DNA of 64,000 bases from Candidatus Electrothrix communis (GCA_030644725.1 CP130629.1:1357572-1421571), one strand, 5' to 3'; shown: positions 9,302-18,328, numbered from the stretch's first letter. Made by a program: numbers and translations. Notes: generated by a model not told the origin, from the sequence alone.

Positions 9302-9558
9302 GGATTCTCTCTTTCAAGGGCATATTCCTTCTTGAAAAACACAGGCTATCTTCCCGGAAAAATGCGTATATATCCCTATTGCCCAGATGTAACAATCCTG
9401 GTACCGTGATATTGCGAAAGGAGAATTCGCAACATCGTTTTTCGTTGCACAAGATGTCATACAGTCTCTGAGAACGAACATCGAAAGACGGTGCATAACC
9501 TGCTGTTGAGCTCCTGTGCTCAATAGCAAATTCACGATACCCCAGAGAGGTTCGCATT

Positions 9559-10161
9559 ATGAAAACTGTTCGTAGTGGTCGGGTTTTTTGGGAAAGTATG
9601 GGCCTGCTTGCCTTGCTCGGATTAAACGGATGTACCGGAACAACCGGTGCAACTGGAACAACAGGAGCCACAGGTACGGCACCAACCGGCGCAGTCGGAA
9701 ATCTTTTTAACCCTCAATCCTTGGTGATGGCACATAATAAATGGAGGGCAAAGGTCGGCGTTCCCGGCCAAAGATGGTCCAACACCCTGGCAAAGAGTTC
9801 TCAGTCATGGGCTGACACCTTGAAAAAGCGTTGTATGATCAAACATAGCCATGCCCGGCCGTACGGCGAAAACATCTACTATGCCAGCCCAGTCAACAAG
9901 ATAAGCAGTTCAGGAGGAAGAGAAACTGCACCGCAGCAGATAAATTCAGAAAAGGTGGTGGACGCCTGGGGAGAGGAAAAAAAATGGTACGACTATAGAT
10001 CAAACTCTTGTCACGGAGGGGAGTGCGGCCATTACACTCAGGTTGTCTGGAAAGACACAAAAGAAGTGGGCTGCGGCATGGCGTATTGCAATGACAATGC
10101 CCAGCTCTGGGTTTGCCAGTATAAAGAAGCCGGAAACCTCAGAGGACAGAAGCCCTACTGA
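9559..10161 (+). CDS. CAP (SCP/PR1-like) domain lipoprotein
   Basis: 200 residues. The N-terminus has a membrane segment and lipobox (LGLNGC, Cys about 25), followed by a short Gly-Ala-Thr repeat (TGTTGATGTTGATGTAPTG) and then a CAP domain (about 55-195). CAP landmarks are MAHNKWRAKVG, HARPYGENIYY, CGHYTQVVW and LWVCQY, including the His and Glu residues of the family cavity. CAP proteins are extracellular or envelope proteins of varied function (lipid binding, adhesion, occasionally proteolysis). GAGAGG lies eight bases upstream of the ATG. It is a lone gene; 9302-9558 upstream holds no gene, only a small hairpin near 9512-9529. Confidence 0.88.
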   Translation: MKTVRSGRVFWESMGLLALLGLNGCTGTTGATGTTGATGTAPTGAVGNLFNPQSLVMAHNKWRAKVGVPGQRWSNTLAKSSQSWADTLKKRCMIKHSHARPYGENIYYASPVNKISSSGGRETAPQQINSEKVVDAWGEEKKWYDYRSNSCHGGECGHYTQVVWKDTKEVGCGMAYCNDNAQLWVCQYKEAGNLRGQKPY

Positions 10162-10177
10162 GCCTGAACAGTGATCC

Positions 10178-10211
10178 AGCAAGGCTGACTCATTTACGGG
10201 CCAGCCTTGTT
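10178..10211. terminator. Hairpin between convergent CAP and sixA genes
   Basis: AGCAAGGCTG (10178-10187) pairs with CAGCCTTGTT (10202-10211), using G-T wobbles, just after the CAP stop codon and between two convergent genes. There is no long T-run, so termination is inferred from position and stem. Confidence 0.45.
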
Positions 10212-10284
10212 GAGCAAAAAGAAAAAATGCCCTTCCTTACCTTCGTTAACGCAGCGCGGCAACTACTTGACCCACTCCATATTC

Positions 10285-10782
10285 TCATTTTATCATTTTT
10301 TTAGGTCGGAGAAAGACTGTTAATTCTGCAGAGCCCTCAGCGAGTTTCTGCCAGGAGCAGTCTTTGCTCATGCTCAGCTGAGTATATCCGCAGGTTGGTA
10401 TGTTTTTAACCGTGCTGTTGCTGAGCGCATTGCAGAAATCGGTCAAGGCCGAGTTATGCCCAATAATCAACGGCTCGGTTATGGATTCATCCAGTGTTCT
10501 GCACCAGTCAAAGAGGAACTCGCTATCAAAGGTATAGAGTTGCTCCGCTGTCTGCCATTGCAGGTCCGCGTTCAAAGATTTACTTATTCGTTCGATGGTG
10601 GATTGTGCCCGGACTGCCGGACTGCAAAAAATGTGCTCAAAACAGCAACCGGTATCGGCAATATGCTGTGCCATAAAACGGCAGGTTTTCTTGCCACGCT
10701 TGTTAAGTGGCCTGGCAATATCGGTCAGCGAGTCATCGTTCCAACTCGATTTCGCGTGTCGTATCAGGTGGATTATTTTCAT
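10285..10782 (-). CDS. sixA: SixA-like phosphohistidine phosphatase
   Basis: 165 residues of the histidine phosphatase (phosphoglycerate mutase-like) superfamily. The catalytic motif RHAKSSW has its nucleophile His at residue 9; a second conserved His is in LIIGHNSAL and the arginines in RPLNKRGKKT and SPAVRAQST fit the phosphate pocket. E. coli SixA dephosphorylates phospho-His on a phosphotransfer protein. The small size and the absence of extra domains agree with SixA rather than a mutase. It is convergent with the CAP gene and lies 64 bases downstream of the secreted protein gene. Confidence 0.85.
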   Translation of the reverse strand: MKIIHLIRHAKSSWNDDSLTDIARPLNKRGKKTCRFMAQHIADTGCCFEHIFCSPAVRAQSTIERISKSLNADLQWQTAEQLYTFDSEFLFDWCRTLDESITEPLIIGHNSALTDFCNALSNSTVKNIPTCGYTQLSMSKDCSWQKLAEGSAELTVFLRPKKMIK

Positions 10783-10846
10783 TAGAACTCTGGATCTGAC
10801 AATCTTGCCCTCCGGGGTGAATGGAGGACCAATTTATTGGCTTGCG

Positions 10847-11839
10847 TTAATTAAGATGAAAAGCTGCCTCGTAACGGGTCACCACGGTGTTGATAGCCTG
10901 CATGATGTAGCTGTTATTTTTCGGTGATAATTGATTTTCTTCTGTCCATTCCTGGTAGCCCAGTTTTTGCAAGGCGGTGTCGTCCACCCTGCCCAATTCG
11001 ACAAGAACGTCACGGATGAACATCCAACCGGGGAAACGCATACTTCCGAAAACAGGCTTGTCGCCAGCATATGCCAGAGGCATAATTTTGTAGAGAGCCG
11101 GTGTAAAAGGGATCACCCCTTTATTATTCATCTTTGCAGCCAGCGGTGTCCAAAAAACTTCTGCTGCCTTTGCACCTGTTGTGAATAAGGTAGCTGCCTG
11201 CTCGTTCGACAACGGCCACGCTACAAGGCGCGGAACTGATCCGTCTGGATCTTCTTTCTTTAATCCATATTCTGCCCAACGAGCGGTTCCCTCCGTGAAC
11301 CAAAGGTTTTTAAAAGAGGTCACGCTGTATTGAATGAGATGGAAAAATTCACGTGCCGGTATCTGGCTGGATGCTGCATCAACGGACGTGGCTACGCGAA
11401 AACCGATACTGAGTGTATCCTCAGGGTCGCCGGGAACATGAAAGAACTGGGGTTGATCAAAGGCGAGCCCTTGCTTGCCGCCGAGCCCTCCTTCTGTGAT
11501 AGCTGCTTCTTGTGAACACATCACGACATCAAGAAATTTTGCACGATGAAAAAACGTGCTTTGAAACGGATCGGGGAAGCCGAGCGTCTCAACAAAGAGA
11601 TAATAAGCTGCCACTGTCTGGGTCAGGACATCTTCAGCCCGATCAGGGACACTGTTTTTGTTTTTATCCTCCAGGGAGATAGCGTGTTTGCCCTCGACAT
11701 AATAGATAACGCGAAATTTACCGTCTTGATGAATCTGTGGCTGAAGCTCAATATCCTGTGCAACTGCCATTTTTCCTGTTACACAATGGGACAGCAGGGC
11801 CAATATTATGATTAACGGTGTAAAGCGTTTTTGTAACAT
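10847..11839 (-). CDS. Secreted metallopeptidase-like protein with degenerate HExxH
   Basis: 330 residues with a signal peptide (about 1-27). DKNKNSVPDRAEDV (about 58-71) resembles the Ca-binding 'D-x-N-x-N-x-x-PD' start seen in a group of secreted putative zinc peptidases. At about 163-169 the protein reads AREFFHLIQ where those relatives have HExxH, and WFTEGTARWAEY follows about 15 residues later, like their downstream Glu motif. The first zinc His is therefore Arg (CGT, one base from CAT). Either this copy is catalytically dead and has another role, or the family resemblance is looser than it looks. The assignment rests on motif memory only. Confidence 0.5.
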   Translation of the reverse strand: MLQKRFTPLIIILALLSHCVTGKMAVAQDIELQPQIHQDGKFRVIYYVEGKHAISLEDKNKNSVPDRAEDVLTQTVAAYYLFVETLGFPDPFQSTFFHRAKFLDVVMCSQEAAITEGGLGGKQGLAFDQPQFFHVPGDPEDTLSIGFRVATSVDAASSQIPAREFFHLIQYSVTSFKNLWFTEGTARWAEYGLKKEDPDGSVPRLVAWPLSNEQAATLFTTGAKAAEVFWTPLAAKMNNKGVIPFTPALYKIMPLAYAGDKPVFGSMRFPGWMFIRDVLVELGRVDDTALQKLGYQEWTEENQLSPKNNSYIMQAINTVVTRYEAAFHLN

Positions 11840-12435
11840 TTCTATTCACCTCTTGTTATTTTCTGTATCGTCATTTTCTTTGTGATCATTTTCAGCAAAA
11901 TGGACGAAGATGACGAAAGGGAAGTGTCACCAGGTGTTTTCAGGTAAACGGATTTCATTTAATGCTACCTGAATACCTTAGCAGGTTGTGGCCTAAGCAG
12001 CCATAGAAACTCCTACTGATCTGCAATAATGCGTACAAAATTATTGCCTCTAAATTGCCTCTGCATTAACCGGAAAAACTGGGAAGCATGGTCAAGGGAG
12101 AATTTCCAAGGCAGCACGCAAGAGACCCGTCAGCATTTTTTTAATGCCTTTGCCAAATTTGCTGCTGCTATTTCCGACGAACGCTCAGATGACAGCTTGG
12201 CGGGCTACTCTGCAATGGAAGCTGGAAGGCCAGTTGGCAGCCTTTGAAGATAAGGTCGTGCAACAGTAAAAAGCAGACTTCCCCTTGAGCCGTCATTAGA
12301 GTATATTGAGATGAATTTGTTTTGAACGATCCAGGGTTCACCTGCTTGAAAAAATTCTGGGGGCTGATGTTTTTGGTTTGCATCGCGTTTTGTTCGCGAG
12401 ACGTGTTCGCAAGACGCGATTCATATTGATATAAA
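11840..12435. other. Gene-poor stretch with small inverted and direct repeats
   Basis: No convincing gene. A 41-codon open frame at 12144-12269 (ending QWKLEGQLAAFEDKVVQQ) looks protein-like and could be the tail of a decayed gene. At 12382-12420 the sequence ATCGCGTTTTG and CAAGACGCGAT form an imperfect inverted repeat enclosing two 13-bp tandem copies of TGTTCGCRAGACG. Confidence 0.4.
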
Positions 12436-12497
12436 TTGACAAAAGGCGACTCGTCTGTACATTTCGTTTGCAAATCGTTTACAAATCTTTTGCAAAT
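12436..12497 (+). promoter_or_regulatory. Promoter and three 11-bp iterated sites before queD
   Basis: TTGACA (12436-12441) and TACATT (12458-12463) are spaced 16 bases and make a plausible sigma-70 promoter. Directly after it are three head-to-tail 11-mers, CGTTTGCAAAT, CGTTTACAAAT and CTTTTGCAAAT (12465-12497), each near-palindromic around TTTGCAAA. The one-helical-turn period suggests binding by a repressor or activator; no known consensus was matched. Confidence 0.5.
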
Positions 12498-12533
12498 GCT
12501 TCGGGCCTGCTTTGTCGTTATAAGGAATTTCTT

Positions 12534-12905
12534 ATGTATGATATTTTTATAAAAACCCATTTCTCCGGCGGTCATCATTTACGGGATTACCCCGGTAATT
12601 GTGAAAAGCCGCATGGCCATAACTGGAAAGTGAAGGTCTCTGTGCGGGTTCATGAACTGGATGCACTGGGGATGGGGATTGATTTCAAAGTGTTAAAAGA
12701 AAAGGTCAACAAGGTTGTTGACGAATTGGATCATTGTGATCTGAATGAGCATCCGGCTTTTCAGGATCGCAATCCTTCTTCCGAGCATATTGCAGCGTTC
12801 CTTTTTGAGCAGATGGCACAGGTCTTGAACACAGACCGCTCTGCCCTCTACTCAGTAGAGGTTCGGGAGACCGATAGCAGCGGCGTGATATATTACGGTG
12901 CCTGA
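12534..12905 (+). CDS. queD: 6-carboxy-5,6,7,8-tetrahydropterin synthase QueD
   Basis: Starting at the ATG at 12534 (AAGGA seven bases upstream) the protein has 123 residues. It shows the PTPS/QueD zinc site: His 14/15 in FSGGHHL and His 27 and 29 in KPHGHNW, with Cys 23 in GNCE as the catalytic nucleophile and VRETDSSGV near the C-terminus. QueD converts 7,8-dihydroneopterin triphosphate to 6-carboxytetrahydropterin, the first committed step of preQ0/queuosine synthesis. queE overlaps its last eight bases, so the two consecutive pathway enzymes are translationally coupled. Confidence 0.93.
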   Translation: MYDIFIKTHFSGGHHLRDYPGNCEKPHGHNWKVKVSVRVHELDALGMGIDFKVLKEKVNKVVDELDHCDLNEHPAFQDRNPSSEHIAAFLFEQMAQVLNTDRSALYSVEVRETDSSGVIYYGA

Positions 12906-13572
12906 TTCCGATTCTCTGCTCGTTTCAGAGCTTTTTTACTCTATTCAGGGGGAGTCCACCAGGGCCGGGCTTCCCTGCGCCTTTGTTCGCCTCTGCGGCT
13001 GCAACCTGCGTTGCTCCTATTGTGATTCCCGCTATACCTGGGAAGAAGAGGACAACGTGATGAGCATCGGACAGGTGTTTGCCTGGCTTGAAGATTTCCC
13101 CGGAACGCTGGTGGAGATCACCGGCGGTGAACCGCTTTTGCAGGAGACGGTGTACCCTCTCCTGCAAAAGCTCACAGCCAGCGGGCGAGAGGTCTTGTTG
13201 GAAACCGGGGGCAGCTTGAGTATTGAGCGGGTTCCGGTGGAGGTTGGCATCATCCTTGATGTGAAAGCGCCGGATTCGGGGATGACCGAGCAAAATCATT
13301 GGCCCAACCTTGCCTTGCTGGAGCAACGTCAACAGGCAGGCAGTCATGATGAGGTCAAGTTTGTCCTCTGTTCACCTGAAGATGTGGCTTGGGCCGTAGA
13401 TATTGTTCGTCAACATAAACTGACAGAGCTGGTACCTGTTATTTTTTCGCCGGTTATTGGTCATTTACCCCCAGCCCTGCTCGCTGACTTGGTCTTACAG
13501 AAGCAGTTGCCGATCAGATTGCAGCTGCAACTGCATACCCAAATCTGGCCAGATGCCCCGAGAGGGGTATGA
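12898..13572 (+). CDS. queE: 7-carboxy-7-deazaguanine synthase QueE
   Basis: 224 residues from a GTG start inside the end of queD. The radical SAM cluster motif C35xxxC39xxC42 is in CGCNLRCSYC, preceded by the QueE hallmark FYSIQGES, and EITGGEPLLQ matches the SAM-binding GGEP. It converts the QueD product to 7-carboxy-7-deazaguanine using a 4Fe-4S cluster and SAM. The overlap with queD makes a compact two-gene unit; queC and queF are not in view. It has no clear ribosome site of its own, in line with coupling. Confidence 0.92.
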   Translation: MPDSDSLLVSELFYSIQGESTRAGLPCAFVRLCGCNLRCSYCDSRYTWEEEDNVMSIGQVFAWLEDFPGTLVEITGGEPLLQETVYPLLQKLTASGREVLLETGGSLSIERVPVEVGIILDVKAPDSGMTEQNHWPNLALLEQRQQAGSHDEVKFVLCSPEDVAWAVDIVRQHKLTELVPVIFSPVIGHLPPALLADLVLQKQLPIRLQLQLHTQIWPDAPRGV

Positions 13573-13632
13573 CTGGCACCTGAGGATTTTCTCTCATCTT
13601 GTTTTCTCAATCCAATCAACCTAAGAAAAAAC

Positions 13633-14910
13633 ATGCCTGATATTCACTCAACCAAATTGGCTATTATCGGTCTCGGTTATGTTGGTCTGCCGTTGGCTGT
13701 GGAGTTCAGTAAGAAAATACCCTGTGTCGGCTTTGACCTGAAAGAACAGCGGATTGCTGAATTGCGCCAGGGGAATGACGTAACCCGTGAGGTCAGCTCT
13801 GAAGAACTGAGCAGAGCTGAAAATTTGCAGTTTACCACCTCCATTGAGGACCTGCGTACGTGTAACGTCTTTGTCGTTTCCGTACCTACTCCCATTGATG
13901 ACAATAAACAACCGGACCTGCGTCCTTTGGAAGGAGCCTCGCACACCGTTGCACAGGTCTTGAAACCCGGCGATGTGGTGATCTATGAGTCAACGGTTTA
14001 TCCCGGCGCCACCGAAGAAGTCTGTATTCCGATCCTGGAAAAGGACTCCGGCCTGGTCTATAATCAAGATTTTTTTGCCGGATACAGCCCGGAGCGGATC
14101 AATCCCGGTGACCATGAGCATCGACTGCCGACCATCGTTAAGGTGACATCTGGATCAACGCCCAAGATTGCCGATTTTGTTGATGCGTTGTACCGGACCA
14201 TTATTACGGCAGGTACCTTCAAAGCCACCAGTATTCGAGTGGCCGAGGCTGCCAAGGTTATTGAAAATACCCAGCGTGATGTCAATATTGCCTTGGTTAA
14301 TGAATTGGCCCTGATCTTCAACCGCCTGGGGATTAACACCCTGGAGGTGCTGGAGGCCGCAGGCACCAAGTGGAACTTCCTGCCCTTTCGCCCCGGTTTA
14401 GTGGGCGGGCATTGTATTGGAGTTGATCCCTATTATCTGACCCATAAGGCCCAACAGGTGGGCTACCATCCAGAGATGATCCTGGCCGGGCGACGGCTGA
14501 ATGATGATATGGGTCGCTATATTGCTTCGGAAGTGGTGAAGCTGATGCTCATGAAACGTATCCATGTGGCGGATGCCAAAATCCTCATGCTCGGCCTGAC
14601 CTTTAAGGAGAATTGTCCGGATCTGCGCAACACCCGGGTGACGGACATTATTGATGAGTTGGGTTCTTATGGGGCTGATATAGAGGTTTATGATCCTTGG
14701 GCGGACCCGAAAGAGGCGCAACAATATTACGGGGTAACCATGACCGAGACTTTGTCGGAAAACAGCTATGATGCCATCGTGCTGGCTGTTGCTCACCAGG
14801 AGTTTGGGCAATTTGACAAAAAAGAGTTGGAACGGATCACTCATTCCCGTTTTGTGGTTTACGACGTGAAGAGTGCTCTGGCAACCGGTCTGTCTGACGG
14901 GTGTTTATAA
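13633..14910 (+). CDS. Nucleotide sugar dehydrogenase (TviB/WbpA-like UDP-HexNAc 6-dehydrogenase)
   Basis: 425 residues of the UDP-glucose/UDP-HexNAc dehydrogenase family: N-terminal NAD site ([15 protein letters not shown], about 11-25), [19 protein letters not shown], central helix with [19 protein letters not shown], and the catalytic Cys segment [19 protein letters not shown] (Cys about 264). That last motif is typical of TviB/WbpA-type enzymes, which oxidise UDP-GlcNAc or UDP-GalNAc to uronic acids for surface polysaccharide. No glycosyltransferases lie next to it, so the destination polymer is unknown. Spacing to the next gene is 22 bases. Confidence 0.9.
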   Translation: MPDIHSTKLAIIGLGYVGLPLAVEFSKKIPCVGFDLKEQRIAELRQGNDVTREVSSEELSRAENLQFTTSIEDLRTCNVFVVSVPTPIDDNKQPDLRPLEGASHTVAQVLKPGDVVIYESTVYPGATEEVCIPILEKDSGLVYNQDFFAGYSPERINPGDHEHRLPTIVKVTSGSTPKIADFVDALYRTIITAGTFKATSIRVAEAAKVIENTQRDVNIALVNELALIFNRLGINTLEVLEAAGTKWNFLPFRPGLVGGHCIGVDPYYLTHKAQQVGYHPEMILAGRRLNDDMGRYIASEVVKLMLMKRIHVADAKILMLGLTFKENCPDLRNTRVTDIIDELGSYGADIEVYDPWADPKEAQQYYGVTMTETLSENSYDAIVLAVAHQEFGQFDKKELERITHSRFVVYDVKSALATGLSDGCL

Positions 14911-14932
14911 GGTATAAGGGAATAAAACTGCA

Positions 14933-16069
14933 ATGTCCTACGGCGATCCGGCAAAATACATCACCCATCTCTATGTTACGGATGAGTGCCAGCAAAATGA
15001 TTATGCCCAAGAAATCATTCAGCGAAGCAAGCTGCCGGTTACGGTTATCGGTGATCGGGAGCATCCCGATATCCCCGGCGTCTATCCGGGAAATCTGACC
15101 CAAGGGAAACATCATCTCCTGCTTTGCCTGAACAGGGGGAAGTTCTTCAAACCCTGTCCTGCCACCCGTGAGTACACCTGCTGCGACTATCAGGTGCTCA
15201 ATATCGGCATGGGCTGCCCGATGGACTGTGTCTACTGTATCCTCCAAGCTTATCTCAATAATCCCTGGATCAGCTTTTTTTTAAACAGAGAAGACCTGTT
15301 CGCGGAACTGGATCAAGCCTTTGCCGCTGATCCGCAGACCTTTCTCCGGATAGGGACCGGTGAGTTCACGGATAGCCTGGCCCTGGACAGCCTGACTTGT
15401 TTTAGCCCCCTGCTGGTTAACTATATGCGGGACAAACAGAATGCGGTGCTGGAGCTGAAATCAAAATCCGTGGTTATTGATAATTTAAAAGGGTTGGATC
15501 ACGGAGGGCGCACCGTGGTGGCTTGGTCCCTGAACAGCCCGTCCATCATGGAGCAGGAAGAAATCCGGGCAGCCGGGTTGGAAGAGCGCTTGGACGCCGC
15601 AGTCCGCTGTGCTGACTGGGGCTATCGGCTTGCCTTTCATTTTGATCCGATTATCTGGCATGAGGGCTGGGAAGAGGGCTACCGGACAACCATCCGGCAC
15701 CTGTTTGCAAAGGTGCCTGCTGATCGTATTGCCTGGATCAGTTTAGGGGCACTACGCTATCTGCCGAGCCTGCAATCCATTGCTGCTGAACGTTTTCCGC
15801 AATCGAATTTCTTCTATGAGGAGTTTGTCGAAGGGCTGGACGGCAAGGCCCGTTATTTCAGAAGCCAGCGGGTGGAAATGTATAAGCTCATTGCTGATGA
15901 GCTGGCCCGCTTTGCTGATCCCGTTACCTGTATCTACTTCTGCATGGAAAGCGAAAATATCTGGCAGGAGGTGTTTGGCTACACCCCATCGGAGCGGGGT
16001 GGTTTGCGGGCCATGCTGGATCGCAGTGTGCGGTATGACCAACACCACGCCGCGACTATCAAGCCATAA
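14933..16069 (+). CDS. Spore photoproduct lyase-like radical SAM protein
   Basis: 378 residues. The cluster motif C95xxxC99xxC102 (GCPMDCVYC) follows a Cys-containing approach segment (FFKPCPATREYTCCDYQVLN), and ELKSKS plus AFHFDPIIWHEGWEEGY match the SPL family. Authentic SPL repairs the thymine dimer of spores; homologues in non-sporulating delta-proteobacteria have unproven roles in DNA repair or other radical chemistry. It follows the sugar dehydrogenase by 22 bases and overlaps the convergent reverse-strand gene tail-to-tail by 11 bases. Confidence 0.85.
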   Translation: MSYGDPAKYITHLYVTDECQQNDYAQEIIQRSKLPVTVIGDREHPDIPGVYPGNLTQGKHHLLLCLNRGKFFKPCPATREYTCCDYQVLNIGMGCPMDCVYCILQAYLNNPWISFFLNREDLFAELDQAFAADPQTFLRIGTGEFTDSLALDSLTCFSPLLVNYMRDKQNAVLELKSKSVVIDNLKGLDHGGRTVVAWSLNSPSIMEQEEIRAAGLEERLDAAVRCADWGYRLAFHFDPIIWHEGWEEGYRTTIRHLFAKVPADRIAWISLGALRYLPSLQSIAAERFPQSNFFYEEFVEGLDGKARYFRSQRVEMYKLIADELARFADPVTCIYFCMESENIWQEVFGYTPSERGGLRAMLDRSVRYDQHHAATIKP

Positions 16070-16583
16070 GGTCGTCAAGTCGGACATCGGGATTGCGTTC
16101 CCGGATAACACGTCCGAAAAATCCCCATATGTACTCCAGACAGTGCGATGCCTCCCTGCCTGGATTCTTCCATTGGAACCGTGACCGTTGGGAAGTGTAG
16201 GGGTTCCCGATTTCAATGATAAACAGGATATCTCTGCTCATGGTACAGAACGGTGATTGCGACGGCTGGATGACAGGAAGAGTTATCGAGGAGAGTGTTT
16301 CCAGCACCTTCAGGTACCCTTTCCTGTTCATCAGACAATCCGTCTTCCGTTTGTCTCTGATGATGCAGGCGTGAAATACTTTTTTTCGTTCAATCTGGTC
16401 AGTAATGGGCATGGAAAGTGCGAGTGTCCGGGTGAAAATAACCCCATCTTCCCTGACCCTTACGGTTATAGAAAGCCTGCGGGGCCAGTCGTCTTCAAGG
16501 GGGGGCACACGGCTGTGTACGCCTGCCTTCTTTACACGACCCTGCCACCTCCTCGGTAAAATATCAGATTTTTTAGTGGACAT
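16059..16583 (-). CDS. Hypothetical protein
   Basis: A 174-codon open frame on the reverse strand ending inside the 3' end of the SPL-like gene. The translation is soluble and balanced in composition, with a central stretch (TVRVREDGVIFTRTLAL, about 40-56) that looks like beta strands. I do not recognise a family. Shorter frames on the other strand look less protein-like, so this is the best candidate for the interval, and it is directly downstream of the methyltransferase on the same strand (17 bases). It could still be a chance frame. Confidence 0.45.
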   Translation of the reverse strand: MSTKKSDILPRRWQGRVKKAGVHSRVPPLEDDWPRRLSITVRVREDGVIFTRTLALSMPITDQIERKKVFHACIIRDKRKTDCLMNRKGYLKVLETLSSITLPVIQPSQSPFCTMSRDILFIIEIGNPYTSQRSRFQWKNPGREASHCLEYIWGFFGRVIRERNPDVRLDDLMA

Positions 16584-16600
16584 GCCTGGTGTGTCTCACC

Positions 16601-17200
16601 TTATCTCATCCGCATCAGGCAATGCCAAAACCTGAGCGGTTTGGGTTGCTTTGGGGAAGGATGGAAAGCGGATTTGAGGCTCAGTATTTTAAAGACTGGC
16701 TCAACTATTGAGCATATATCCGCAGCGGACATTCTAGGGGGTCCTTTTTCGTTCCCTGACTGATCCTTATTGCCGATAAGGCTAAACCAGAGGCCTTCAG
16801 GCTTCAGGCAGGATGCGGCCTTTTTAATATAGCGCTGCTGTGCTTCCTTCCCAGGCGTGCAGTGGAAGCAGCCCCGGTCAAAAATCAGGTCAAAATCACC
16901 AGTACCCAGAGAGCAGGTGAGAAAATCTTCTGCCAACAGCTGGATGTTTACCCTATGTTTAGCCCGCCTTTTTTCAGCCAGAGCAATGGCGCTGGTGGAG
17001 ATATCCAGAGCCGTGACCTCAAACCCGTGTTCGGCCAGCCAGACTGCGTTGGTTCCTGTGCCGCAACCGATATCCAAAACCTTGCCCAAAACATGGGGCC
17101 AGCCGGTGACTAGGTTGATCAGGGCCGTGTCAGGCATCCCGGTGTCCCAGGGGAAATCGTTTTCATCGTAGCGTTTATCCCAGTCTGTTTTTTCTCGCAT
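16601..17200 (-). CDS. Class I SAM-dependent methyltransferase
   Basis: 199 residues with a Rossmann methyltransferase core: motif I VLDIGCGTGTNAVWLA (about 41-56), the acidic end of strand 2 in VTALDIS, and FDLIFDRGCFHC (about 102-113) as motif IV. The N-terminal DWDKRYDENDFPWDTGMPD and the FDRGCFH motif resemble thiopurine-methyltransferase-like and tellurite-resistance-type enzymes that methylate S, Se or Te atoms. The substrate is not decidable from sequence. It stands 48 bases from the next reverse-strand gene. Confidence 0.85.
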   Translation of the reverse strand: MREKTDWDKRYDENDFPWDTGMPDTALINLVTGWPHVLGKVLDIGCGTGTNAVWLAEHGFEVTALDISTSAIALAEKRRAKHRVNIQLLAEDFLTCSLGTGDFDLIFDRGCFHCTPGKEAQQRYIKKAASCLKPEGLWFSLIGNKDQSGNEKGPPRMSAADICSIVEPVFKILSLKSAFHPSPKQPKPLRFWHCLMRMR

Positions 17201-17248
17201 TTTTTCAATCCTTTCTTCCTGTTCGATAAAAATTCCCCGCAGGCCGTT

Positions 17249-18328
17249 CTATACCATCTTTATATCCAACATATCAACCAGCCTGCCAGAGTAGTCGTTA
17301 CGGATCATCTCTTTCAGGGCGGCGTACTCGTTCACCCGAAGATTCAGTTCGGTCACAGCGGAATCAGGAAATCCCGACAGGGTGAGTTCTCCGTTTCCGG
17401 TCATAATCACTTCCGCGCCTGCTGCACCATCATCCTTCTTCATGTCGAGAAGGCTGAAAAGCAGCCGGTCTTGGTGCTGATCCAGGATAACCTGAATACG
17501 CAGGATCTCGTCCTCCGAGACCGCACCACTAATCACGCTGACATAGGGGCTGTCCGCACTGCCGGTAAGGATGCCGACCTCGGGCGGGTTGGGATAGCCA
17601 AAAGCGGTTAGGGTAAGGGGCAAGCGGAGCATGCGCCCGTAGGTGCCAGAGCACAGGGTGCCGTGCTCGCTGTAATGGGTTCTGATTGAAATACGGTACT
17701 CGTTGTTCCAGGGATCAGGCTGGGCCGGGATCTCCGGCATGAGCATGACCGAGGTACTGGAGATCATGGGAAAATGGGTCTGCATCGCGCTGCCGCTCCG
17801 TGTGCCCTCAATGATACAGCCGCCACTGCCGCCTTCCGGGTCAAAATAGAGATCATCGCCTTTGAGCTGGAGCACCCCCTGCGGGTTGAGCACGTCGTTC
17901 AGTTTAAGTAGGGTATCCTCTGCTGTCATGATCAGGGGTAGCTTCTTGGTCATGGGCAGGCGTTCAGCCCGAGCACCTTGGCGTAGGGCCGCGACAAAGG
18001 GCGGTGAGACGCGGACGCTCACCTGAAGGCTTTCCTCAAGGTCGGGCAGCGGATCATCTGGGCTATCCAGCCTGCCGCTGAAGGAGATAGAATAGCTGAA
18101 GCCACCTTCCTTGGTTACCTGATCGCCGTTGAGCAGGCGTTCCTGTATTGCTTCGTCCTCCGCGTTCAGGATGGTCAGGATCATATCCTCGTTTAAGTCT
18201 GGATGGCGCAGGGCGATATCTGCGGCGAGGTCCTCTTTCCCGACCACCTTGCGGGGCACGAAACGCATCCAGTAGGACTGCGGGACTGTCATGAAATTAA
18301 TTTCAGGCCGCCATTGAATTGTTGACAC
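17249..18328 (-). CDS. Protein with HU-like N-terminal region and DUF4469-like C-terminal region
   Basis: 359 residues from a GTG start with GGAGGAACAGCT upstream. Residues 1-120 (VVGKEDLAADIALRHPDLNE, then FSYSISFSGRL) fit the bacterial HU-CCDC81/HU-like family, in which an HU fold is decorated and thought to act in nucleoid or protein interaction. The C-terminal 180 residues contain a beta-rich domain resembling DUF4469 (VGILTGSADSPYVSVISGAV) and end in LRVNEYAALKEMIRNDYSG. The domain calls are from recollection of the pattern, not a search. No signal peptide or membrane segment. It is a lone gene with about 100 bases to the MFS gene. Confidence 0.5.
   Translation of the reverse strand: MSTIQWRPEINFMTVPQSYWMRFVPRKVVGKEDLAADIALRHPDLNEDMILTILNAEDEAIQERLLNGDQVTKEGGFSYSISFSGRLDSPDDPLPDLEESLQVSVRVSPPFVAALRQGARAERLPMTKKLPLIMTAEDTLLKLNDVLNPQGVLQLKGDDLYFDPEGGSGGCIIEGTRSGSAMQTHFPMISSTSVMLMPEIPAQPDPWNNEYRISIRTHYSEHGTLCSGTYGRMLRLPLTLTAFGYPNPPEVGILTGSADSPYVSVISGAVSEDEILRIQVILDQHQDRLLFSLLDMKKDDGAAGAEVIMTGNGELTLSGFPDSAVTELNLRVNEYAALKEMIRNDYSGRLVDMLDIKMV

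Noticed and set aside
12029-12247. 72-codon forward frame
   Set aside because: No plausible start context, and a different frame over the same bases looks more protein-like.
12436-12533. preQ1 riboswitch before queD
   Set aside because: No preQ1 aptamer consensus (conserved C-rich stem followed by an A-rich tail) was seen; only short DNA repeats.
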